A stretch of DNA of 64,000 nucleotides from Streptomyces minutiscleroticus (GTDB lineage Bacteria; Actinomycetota; Actinomycetes; Streptomycetales; Streptomycetaceae), in contig NZ_BMVU01000015.1 in the NCBI RefSeq assembly GCF_014650875.1, positions 1 through 64,000 on the forward strand, given 5' to 3'. Position 1 is the stretch's first letter; every line of letters starts with the position of its first letter. This document shows, one piece after another, positions 57,566 to 64,000 of this stretch. A program made the position numbers and the translations under genes. The notes under the pieces are model-generated. The model made no database searches and was not told the DNA's origin. It saw nothing but the letters and a program-made list of their open reading frames with translations.

Positions 57566-59388
57566 TCGGCGTGGCGCCACCGGCGCACGACCCGGCGGCC
57601 CCGACCACGGCCAGTACGCTGCCCGTCGGCGCCGCCTCGACGGTCCGCGCCTACGCGGCTGAGCTGCTCCGCCGGCACCGCCGGGCCTTCCTGCTGCTCA
57701 TCGCGGTCAACACCGTCGCCGTGGTCGCCTCCCTGGTGGGGCCCTGGCTGCTGGGCTCGCTCGTCGAGCGGCTCTCCGTCGGCGTCACGACGGTCCGTGA
57801 GCTGCGCCTGGAACGCACTGCGGCGCTGTTCGTCCTCGCCCTGGCCGTCCAGGCCCTCTTCATCCGCCAGGTGCGGCTGCGCGGCGCCACGCTCGGCGAG
57901 CGGATGCTGGCCGACCTGCGCGAGGACTTCCTCGTGCGGTCGGTGGGGCTGCCGCCGGGCGTGCTGGAGCGGGCCGGCACCGGCGATCTGCTGTCGCGCA
58001 TCACCACGGACATCGACCGGCTCGCCAACGCCATGCGGGAGGCGGTGCCACAGCTCGCCATCGGCGTGGTGTGGATGGTGCTGCTGCTCGGCGGACTCGC
58101 CGTGACGGCTCCGCCGCTGGCCCTCGCGGTGCTGGTGGCCCTGCCCCTCCTCGTGGCCGGCTGCCGCTGGTACTTCAGGCGCGCCCCGTCCGCCTACCGG
58201 TCCGAGGCCGCCGGGTACGCCGCCGTGGCCGCCGCCCTCGCCGAGACCGTCGACGCCGGGCACACCGTGGAGGCGCACCGGCTGGGCCGGCGCCGGATCG
58301 AGCTGTCGGACCGGCGCGTGAAGGAGTGGACCTCCTGGGAGCGGTACACCCTGTGGCTGCGGTCGGTGCTCTTCCCCGTCATCAACCTCACGAACGTCGT
58401 GGTCCTCGGTTCGGTCCTGATGATCGGCGGGTTCTTCGTCCTGCGGGGCCGGCTCGACGTCGGGCAGCTGACGACGGGCGCGCTCATCGCGCAGATGCTC
58501 GTCGACCCGGTGGGGCTCATCCTGCGCTGGTACGACGAGCTGCAGGTCGCCCAGGTGTCGCTGGCCCGCCTGGTGGGCGTCCGCGAGGTCGAGCCGGACG
58601 CCGGTGACGAGGCGGTGGTGCCCGACGGCCGCGACATGCACGCGGACACGGTGCGCTTCGGCTACCGCCCGGGCGTCGACGTGCTGCGCGAGGTCTCGCT
58701 GCGGGTGCCGCCGGGCACCCGGCTCGCCCTGGTCGGCCCGTCCGGCGCCGGCAAGTCCACGCTGGGCCGGCTCCTCGCGGGGATCTACGCGCCCCGGGAG
58801 GGGCGGATCACCCTGGGCGGCGCCGAGCTGTCCCGGATGCCGGCCGAGCGGGTCCGCTCCCACGTGGCGCTGGTCAACCAGGAGCACCACGTCTTCGTGG
58901 GCTCCCTGCGCGACAACCTGCTCCTCGCCCTCCCCCGCTCCCGGTCCGGTCCGGACGAGGAGGCCTCCGCCGACGCCGTCGACGCCCGGCTGTGGGCAGC
59001 GCTCGGCGCGGTCGACGCCGACGGCTGGGCGCGGGCGCTGGACGACGGGCTGGACACAGAGGTGGGTTCGGGCGGGCTCGCCCTCACCCCCGCGCAGGCC
59101 CAGCAGATCGCCCTGGCCCGGCTCGTCCTGGCCGACCCGCACACGCTGGTCCTGGACGAGGCGACCTCGCTCCTCGACCCGCGCGCGGCCCGCCACCTGG
59201 AGCGCTCCCTGGCCCGCGTGCTGGACGGGCGCACCGTGGTCGCCATCGCCCACCGGCTGCACACCGCCCACGACGCGGACGTCATCGCCGTCGTCGAGAA
59301 CGGCCGCATCAGCGAGCTCGGCAGCCACGACGACCTGGTCGCCGCCGACGGCGCGTACGCCGCGCTGTGGCGGTCCTGGCACGGCTGA
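57562..59388 (+). CDS. ABC half-transporter with degenerate signature motif (subunit 2)
   Basis: This 608-residue protein has six membrane helices (about residues 40-330) and an ATPase domain with consensus Walker A VGPSGAGKSTLGRL (391-404), Q-loop LVNQEHHVF, Walker B TLVLDEATS (528-536) and switch His564 in AIAHRLHT. Its signature motif, however, reads LTPAQAQQIALAR instead of LSGGQ. The defect is complementary to subunit 1: the site formed by its Walker A and subunit 1's LSGGQ is intact, and the other is doubly degenerate. A hairpin at 59428-59454 ends the operon. Confidence 0.92.
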   Translation: MIGVAPPAHDPAAPTTASTLPVGAASTVRAYAAELLRRHRRAFLLLIAVNTVAVVASLVGPWLLGSLVERLSVGVTTVRELRLERTAALFVLALAVQALFIRQVRLRGATLGERMLADLREDFLVRSVGLPPGVLERAGTGDLLSRITTDIDRLANAMREAVPQLAIGVVWMVLLLGGLAVTAPPLALAVLVALPLLVAGCRWYFRRAPSAYRSEAAGYAAVAAALAETVDAGHTVEAHRLGRRRIELSDRRVKEWTSWERYTLWLRSVLFPVINLTNVVVLGSVLMIGGFFVLRGRLDVGQLTTGALIAQMLVDPVGLILRWYDELQVAQVSLARLVGVREVEPDAGDEAVVPDGRDMHADTVRFGYRPGVDVLREVSLRVPPGTRLALVGPSGAGKSTLGRLLAGIYAPREGRITLGGAELSRMPAERVRSHVALVNQEHHVFVGSLRDNLLLALPRSRSGPDEEASADAVDARLWAALGAVDADGWARALDDGLDTEVGSGGLALTPAQAQQIALARLVLADPHTLVLDEATSLLDPRAARHLERSLARVLDGRTVVAIAHRLHTAHDADVIAVVENGRISELGSHDDLVAADGAYAALWRSWHG

Positions 59389-59427
59389 GCCGACGAGGGT
59401 ACGGACGGGAGGCGCGCCCCGGGGAGA

Positions 59428-59454
59428 GGTGGCCGCCGATGAGCGGCGGCCACC
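59428..59454 (+). terminator. Terminator hairpin of the ABC pair
   Basis: Ten-base-pair arms GGTGGCCGCC (59428-59437) and GGCGGCCACC (59445-59454) with a 7-base loop lie 40 bases after the subunit 2 stop. Confidence 0.65.
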
Positions 59455-59685
59455 GGCGCGCTCCGCCGCCGTGCCGGTGCGTGCGGCCCCCGTGCCGGTG
59501 CGCGACGGCGCCGCCGGGGCATTGCGCCGCCGAGAGAGCGGGTGGAAGGCTGAGCCGCGGCACCGGCTCCCCCGCGCGCCCGTGGACCGCGCGGACTCCC
59601 GGGCGAGGGGCCCGGAGCCGACAGGCCGGTGTGCGGGCCCCGTACGCGACCGTGCGGGACCCGCCGTCACGAACTGGAGGTACCC

Positions 59686-60156
59686 GTGGACAGCGGCGGC
59701 GGCTGGGGAGACGACGTCTACCAGCCCGACGGATCCGAGGTGCAGGACGACGCGGGGGTTCTCGACGCCGAGGACACCCTGGAGTACGACGGCGTGGACG
59801 ACCCGCTGGACCGGGGCTACTCGCCGCCGGAGCGCCCGTGGGCGGTGGAGCATCGGGGCGTGACCGCGACGGAGCAGCGGCGCGGCGAGACCCTGGACGA
59901 GCGCCTCGCCGAGGAGGTGCCGGACGTGTCGGCGCCGGAGGGCGACGGCATCGGTGACTGGCAGGACTCCGACGGGGAACTCCTGGACGACGAGGTGGGC
60001 GCCGTCCGGTCCGGACGTCTCGTGGCGCCCGACGAAGGAACGCACGAGGACACGGAGAGCGCGCTGGTCGCCGCGGACGTCGGCATCGACGGCGCGGCGG
60101 CCTCGGCCGAGGAGGCCGCCATGCACGTCGTCGACGGGGACGGCCTGCCCGGCTGA
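59686..60156 (+). CDS. DUF5709 domain protein
   Basis: This 156-residue, strongly acidic protein carries the DUF5709 pattern: DDVYQPDGSEVQDDAGVLDA, LDRGYSPPERPWAVEHRG and GETLDERLAEEVPD. It has no membrane segment and is probably partly disordered. The function is unknown. The GTG at 59686 follows GGAGG by five bases. It is followed by rpmE2 after a hairpin. Confidence 0.82.
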   Translation: MDSGGGWGDDVYQPDGSEVQDDAGVLDAEDTLEYDGVDDPLDRGYSPPERPWAVEHRGVTATEQRRGETLDERLAEEVPDVSAPEGDGIGDWQDSDGELLDDEVGAVRSGRLVAPDEGTHEDTESALVAADVGIDGAAASAEEAAMHVVDGDGLPG

Positions 60157-60162
60157 CCTTCC

Positions 60163-60191
60163 GCGGCCGGCCGTCCGGACCGGCCGGCCGC
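60163..60191. terminator. Hairpin between DUF5709 and rpmE2
   Basis: Ten-base-pair arms at 60163-60172 and 60182-60191 flank a 9-base loop just after the DUF5709 stop. Confidence 0.55.
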
Positions 60192-60237
60192 GCTCCGGTC
60201 GCGCGCCCGCGCGTCCCCTGCCAGGTGAGGAGCAGCC

Positions 60238-60522
60238 ATGCAGCAGGACAAGCACCCCGACTACCACCCCGTCGTCTTCCGCGACCGCGCGGCCGGCTAC
60301 GCCTTCCTGACGCGGTCCACGGCCACGAGCGGCGAGACGATCGAGTGGGACGACGGCCGGACGTACCCCGTCGTGGACGTGGAGATCTCCTCCGAGAGCC
60401 ACCCCTTCTACACCGGCAGGGCCCGGACCGTGGACTCGGAGGGCCGCATCGCCCAGTTCGAACGCAGGTACGGCGGGGCGGCGGGCGGCATCGCCGGGGA
60501 CGGCGGGGGCGGAGCGGGCTGA
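60238..60522 (+). CDS. rpmE2: 50S ribosomal protein L31 type B (zinc-independent)
   Basis: This 94-residue L31 begins MQQDKHPDYHPVVFRDRAAG and contains FLTRSTATSGETIEW and VEISSESHPFYTGRARTVDS with EGRIAQFERRYG. It lacks the CxxC zinc motif of the type A protein, so it is the version that replaces L31A when zinc is scarce. In Streptomyces such genes are under Zur control, but I saw no Zur box in the short upstream region. The Gly-rich C-terminal tail is unusual. The ATG follows GAGGAG. Confidence 0.93.
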   Translation: MQQDKHPDYHPVVFRDRAAGYAFLTRSTATSGETIEWDDGRTYPVVDVEISSESHPFYTGRARTVDSEGRIAQFERRYGGAAGGIAGDGGGGAG

Positions 60523-60626
60523 GACGACCCGGGTCCGGACGTCCGAGGTCTTGGATGCCTCCGGGGATGTGGGGGCCTCCAAGGCCGTGGGGGCCTCCGG
60601 AGGCGCTGGGATCGCGGCCGGGCGGG

Positions 60627-61421
60627 TCAGATGAAGTTGAGCGCGGCCAGGCAGCCCATGCCGCCGAGCACCATGAACGCCGGCATCAGGACCTTCAGCT
60701 CGACCCAGCTGCCCGCCCGGAAGCGCATGCCCTTGGGCGGGCCCACCGGGTACCAGCGCTTGCGGCCCACCGGGATGGGCCACAGGATCGGGCAGCCGGA
60801 CACGGTCAGCGCGTCCCCGATGTCGTGCACCAGCGCACCGAGCACGATCGGCAGGCCGACCCACAGGTAGTCCTGGCCCGGCTCGGTGAACAGCCAGTTC
60901 GATCCGTTGCCCGGTTCGTCCAGGACGCCCACGACGATCCAGGCCGTCGCCGCGGCCAGCAGCCACACGAGGACGTCGCTGCTGGAACCGCGCGTCGCCC
61001 GCCACAACAGCCCCTCGATGGCCAGCACCATGTGCACGAAGAGGACCGCCAGCACTCCCCAGCGGTCCGTGCCGACCGCCAGGGCCGAGCAGCCCGCGCC
61101 GAGCAGCACCGCCCACACCCAGGTGTGGGTCAGGGTGCGGTGTCCGCCCGAGCGGCGCGGGTCGCCCTGTTTCTTCGTCGCCTTGTAGACGGCGTACGAG
61201 AGCTTGTCCACGACCTCGCACACCCCCCGGGAGACGGGGCCGAAGGCCCGGGAGATGGTGGCGGCCTTGTGGTCGAGGTCCGGGGCGAGGGCGGCTCCCG
61301 CGCAGATCAGCGCCCCGGTCACGAGGACCGGCCAGGGCATGGGATGGTCCCAGGCGGCTGCCGCGGCTCCGACGCCCAGCCAGGCCGCGGCCCCCGACAG
61401 TGAGTGTGCTGGTCCCATCAT
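60627..61421 (-). CDS. YdjM-like metal-dependent hydrolase family membrane protein
   Basis: This 264-residue membrane protein begins MMGPAHSLSGAAAWLGVGAA and has a cluster of metal-type residues: His at the start (GPAHSLSG), Asp/Asp/His in LAPDLDHKAATISRAFGP and the HRTLTHTWVW segment, as in the YdjM/DUF457 family (LexA-regulated inner-membrane proteins in E. coli). About six to seven hydrophobic helices are present. The catalytic role is not proven in the family. It is divergent from the helicase gene; ATGs at 61421 and 61418 are both possible. Confidence 0.85.
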   Translation of the reverse strand: MMGPAHSLSGAAAWLGVGAAAAAWDHPMPWPVLVTGALICAGAALAPDLDHKAATISRAFGPVSRGVCEVVDKLSYAVYKATKKQGDPRRSGGHRTLTHTWVWAVLLGAGCSALAVGTDRWGVLAVLFVHMVLAIEGLLWRATRGSSSDVLVWLLAAATAWIVVGVLDEPGNGSNWLFTEPGQDYLWVGLPIVLGALVHDIGDALTVSGCPILWPIPVGRKRWYPVGPPKGMRFRAGSWVELKVLMPAFMVLGGMGCLAALNFI

Positions 61422-61566
61422 GACCGTGCCCCGCCCCATTCTTCTTGTACGGGCACCCAGTTGAACCCGGGCGCCGCTGCTCCGCCGGCGCCTCAGCGTA
61501 GCGTTCGCGATCTTCGGCCCGGCAGTCGATTCCCTCCTCGCGCCGGATCACAGGCAAGATGGGGGC

Positions 61567-64000
61567 GTGAGCCTCATCGATCAGTTGCCGCAGACCGCCG
61601 ACCCCGACGCCCTCTACGAAGCCTTCGAGTCGTGGGCCGGGGAACGCGGCCTCACGCTCTACCCGCACCAGGAGGAGGCACTGATCGAGGTGGTCTCCGG
61701 TGCGAACGTGATCGTGTCGACGCCCACGGGATCGGGCAAGAGCATGATCGCGGCGGCCGCGCACTTCGCCGCGCTCGCCCGCGACGAGGTCACCTTCTAC
61801 ACCGCGCCGATCAAGGCGCTGGTGTCGGAGAAGTTCTTCGAGCTGTGCAAGGTCTTCGGCACCGAGAACGTCGGCATGCTGACGGGCGACGCGTCCGTGA
61901 ACGCGGACGCGCCCGTCATCTGCTGCACCGCCGAGGTCCTGGCCTCCATCGCGCTGCGCGACGGCAAGGACGCCGACGTCGGCCAGGTCGTCATGGACGA
62001 GTTCCACTTCTACGCGGAGCCCGACCGCGGCTGGGCCTGGCAGATCCCGCTCCTGGAACTGCCGCAGGCGCAGTTCGTCCTGATGTCCGCCACCCTCGGC
62101 GACGTCTCGATGTTCGAGAAGGACCTGACCCGCCGCACCGGCCGCCCCACGGCGGTGGTCCGCTCGGCGACCCGGCCCGTACCGCTGTCGTACGAGTACG
62201 TGTATACGCCACTGACGGAGACGCTCACCGAGCTGCTCGCCACCAAGCAGGCGCCGGTCTACATCGTGCACTTCACCCAGGCGCAGGCGGTGGAGCGGGC
62301 GCAGGCGCTCATGAGCATCAACATGTGCACGCGCGAGGAGAAGGACCGGATCGCCGAGCTGATCGGCAACTTCCGCTTCACCACCAAGTTCGGCCGCAAC
62401 CTCTCGCGCTACGTGCGCCACGGCATCGGCGTGCACCACGCCGGCATGCTGCCCAAGTACCGGCGGCTGGTCGAGAAGCTCGCCCAGGCGGGCCTGCTGA
62501 AGGTCATCTGCGGCACGGACACCCTCGGCGTCGGAGTGAACGTGCCGATCCGCACCGTGCTGTTCACCGCCCTGACGAAGTACGACGGCAACCGGGTGCG
62601 GACCCTGCGGGCGCGCGAGTTCCACCAGATCGCCGGGCGTGCCGGGCGCGCGGGCTTCGACACCGCGGGCTTCGTCGTGGCGCAGGCGCCGGAGCACGTC
62701 ATCGAGAACGAGAAGGCGCTGGCCAAGGCCGGCGACGACCCGAAGAAGCGCCGCAAGGTGGTCCGCAAGAAGGCGCCCGAGGGGTTCGTGGGCTGGACGG
62801 AGAACACCTTCGAGAAGCTGATCGCCTCCGAGCCCGAGCCGCTGACCTCCCGCTTCCGGGTCACGCACGCGATGCTGCTGTCCGTGATCGCCCGGCCGGG
62901 CAACGCCTTCGAGGCGATGCGGCACCTGCTGGAGGACAACCACGAGCCGCGCAAGCAGCAGCTGCGGCACATCCGCCGCGCGATCGCGATCTACCGCTCG
63001 CTGCTCGACGGCGGCATCGTGGAGAAGCTCGACGAGCCCGACGCCGAGGGCCGCATCGTGCGCCTCACGGTCGACCTCCAGCAGGACTTCGCCCTGAACC
63101 AGCCGCTGTCGACCTTCGCCCTGGCCGCCTTCGAGCTGCTGGATCCGGAATCCCCCTCGTACGCGCTGGACATGGTGTCCGTCGTGGAGTCCACGCTGGA
63201 CGATCCTCGGCAGATCCTCGCCGCCCAGCAGAACAAGGCACGGGGCGAGGCCGTGGCCGCGATGAAGGCGGACGGCGTCGAGTACGAGGAGCGCATGGAG
63301 CGGCTGCAGGACGTCAGCTACCCCAAGCCCCTGGAGGAGCTGCTCTTCCACGCGTACAACACCTACCGCAAGAGCCACCCGTGGGTCGGCGACCACCCGC
63401 TGTCGCCGAAGTCCGTGATCCGCGACATGTACGAGCGGGCGCTGTCCTTCACCGAGTTCGTCTCCTTCTACGAGCTGGCCCGCACCGAGGGCATCGTGCT
63501 GCGCTACCTCGCCGGGGCCTACAAGGCGCTCGACCACACCGTCCCCGACGACCTGAAGTCCGAGGACCTGCAGGACCTGATCGCCTGGCTGGGGGAGATG
63601 GTGCGCCAGGTCGACTCCAGCCTCCTCGACGAGTGGGAGCAGCTCGCCAACCCCGAGGAGATGACGGCCGAGGAGGCCCAGGAGAAGGCCGACCAGGTCA
63701 AGCCCGTCACCGCGAACGCGCGCGCCTTCCGCGTCCTCGTCCGCAACGCCATGTTCCGCCGTGTCGAGCTCGCCGCGCTCGACCAGGTGGAGGAGTTGGG
63801 CGAGATGGACGCCGACGCCGGCTGGGACGCCGAGGCGTGGGGCGCCGTCATGGACGCGTACTGGGACGAGTACGACGACCTGGGCACCGGCCCCGACGCC
63901 CGCGGCCCGAAGCTGCTGATGATCGAGGAGGAGCCGGAGAACGGTCTGTGGCGCGTCCGCCAGACCTTCGCCGACCCCAACGGTGATCACGACTGGGGCA
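61567..64000 (+). CDS. DEAD/DEAH-box helicase with DUF3516 domain (3' end outside window)
   Basis: The frame starts at the GTG at 61567 (SLIDQLPQTADPDALYEAFE) and is open to the window end, 811 residues. Helicase motifs are Walker A STPTGSGKSM (51-60), motif II VVMDEFHFY (141-149), motif III LMSATLG (172-178), HHAGMLPKYRR and RAREFHQIAGRAGRAG. The C-terminal part (SYPKPLEELLFHAYNTYRKS onward) matches the DUF3516 domain of Ski2-like RNA helicases in actinobacteria. It is divergent from the YdjM-like gene. The true stop lies beyond 64000. Confidence 0.93.
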   Translation, partial: MSLIDQLPQTADPDALYEAFESWAGERGLTLYPHQEEALIEVVSGANVIVSTPTGSGKSMIAAAAHFAALARDEVTFYTAPIKALVSEKFFELCKVFGTENVGMLTGDASVNADAPVICCTAEVLASIALRDGKDADVGQVVMDEFHFYAEPDRGWAWQIPLLELPQAQFVLMSATLGDVSMFEKDLTRRTGRPTAVVRSATRPVPLSYEYVYTPLTETLTELLATKQAPVYIVHFTQAQAVERAQALMSINMCTREEKDRIAELIGNFRFTTKFGRNLSRYVRHGIGVHHAGMLPKYRRLVEKLAQAGLLKVICGTDTLGVGVNVPIRTVLFTALTKYDGNRVRTLRAREFHQIAGRAGRAGFDTAGFVVAQAPEHVIENEKALAKAGDDPKKRRKVVRKKAPEGFVGWTENTFEKLIASEPEPLTSRFRVTHAMLLSVIARPGNAFEAMRHLLEDNHEPRKQQLRHIRRAIAIYRSLLDGGIVEKLDEPDAEGRIVRLTVDLQQDFALNQPLSTFALAAFELLDPESPSYALDMVSVVESTLDDPRQILAAQQNKARGEAVAAMKADGVEYEERMERLQDVSYPKPLEELLFHAYNTYRKSHPWVGDHPLSPKSVIRDMYERALSFTEFVSFYELARTEGIVLRYLAGAYKALDHTVPDDLKSEDLQDLIAWLGEMVRQVDSSLLDEWEQLANPEEMTAEEAQEKADQVKPVTANARAFRVLVRNAMFRRVELAALDQVEELGEMDADAGWDAEAWGAVMDAYWDEYDDLGTGPDARGPKLLMIEEEPENGLWRVRQTFADPNGDHDWG

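Noticed and set aside
56647..63990. Minus-strand open frame of 2447 codons
   Set aside because: It is antisense to the ABC pair, DUF5709, rpmE2 and helicase genes, all with clear motifs, and its sequence is V/G/R/Q-rich without domains. Long antisense frames are a by-product of high G+C in third codon positions.
1..64000. tRNA, rRNA, phage or integrative element signatures
   Set aside because: No tRNA-like cloverleaf with CCA end, integrase or phage gene was recognised by eye; a tRNAscan run would settle the tRNA question.

Overview
This window is chromosomal DNA of a Streptomyces or very close relative. The evidence is very high G+C (by eye above 70%), GTG/TTG starts, GTGA/ATGA overlaps between co-transcribed genes, actinobacterial families (DUF6421, DUF6479, DUF5134, DUF2630, DUF6480, DUF5709, DUF3516 helicase, F420-type LLM oxidoreductase) and many long spurious antisense frames. 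It reads as chromosomal housekeeping and peripheral metabolism with a few accessory patches. No tRNA, rRNA, CRISPR array or biosynthetic core enzyme was recognised.

Layout. 1-4 kb: the edge of an IS5-type element, then an operon DUF6421 - SDR - threonine aldolase. 4-10 kb: small enzymes (GDPD, GNAT, two VOC proteins, LLM oxidoreductase, topoisomerase IB, cysteine hydrolase). 10-16 kb: Ppx-like phosphatase, MarR-FUSC pair, DUF5134-M56 peptidase pair, PAP2 phosphatase, HAD hydrolase. 17-24 kb: autoregulated TetR, secreted LVIVD-repeat protein divergent from a DUF305 lipoprotein, ferredoxin reductase, a 15/60-bp minisatellite, nucleobase permease, ArsR regulator divergent from an old yellow enzyme. 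25-31 kb: secreted pectate lyase with an operator set between its -35 and -10, Asp-box propeller, uracil-DNA glycosylase coupled to a BadF-type kinase, CbiX-like protein. 31-36 kb: FUSC protein, nitric oxide synthase oxygenase and lactonase on one strand, divergent from an Lrp regulator. 36-39 kb: zinc alcohol dehydrogenase and NAD epimerase.

39-47 kb holds the most coherent accessory system: on the minus strand a TIM-barrel isomerase/decarboxylase-like protein, a DhaK-DhaL fusion kinase, an RpiB-type isomerase, a GntP permease, a 3-hydroxyisobutyrate-dehydrogenase-like enzyme and a GntR/FCD regulator. A strong promoter with a perfect palindrome precedes the first gene. Together they look like uptake and breakdown of a sugar acid through a phosphorylated tetrulose to erythrose 4-phosphate. 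47.2-49.1 kb is a decaying patch in which three consecutive genes each carry one inactivating change (one in-frame amber, two apparent single-base deletions).

49-64 kb: YjbQ protein, FAD monooxygenase, MltG-type lytic transglycosylase, an ABC exporter divergent from a MarR regulator across a palindrome, YkuD lipoprotein, a coupled pair of ABC half-transporters whose ATP-site motifs are complementarily degenerate, DUF5709, zinc-free ribosomal protein L31, a YdjM-like membrane protein and a DEAD/DEAH-DUF3516 helicase cut by the window end.
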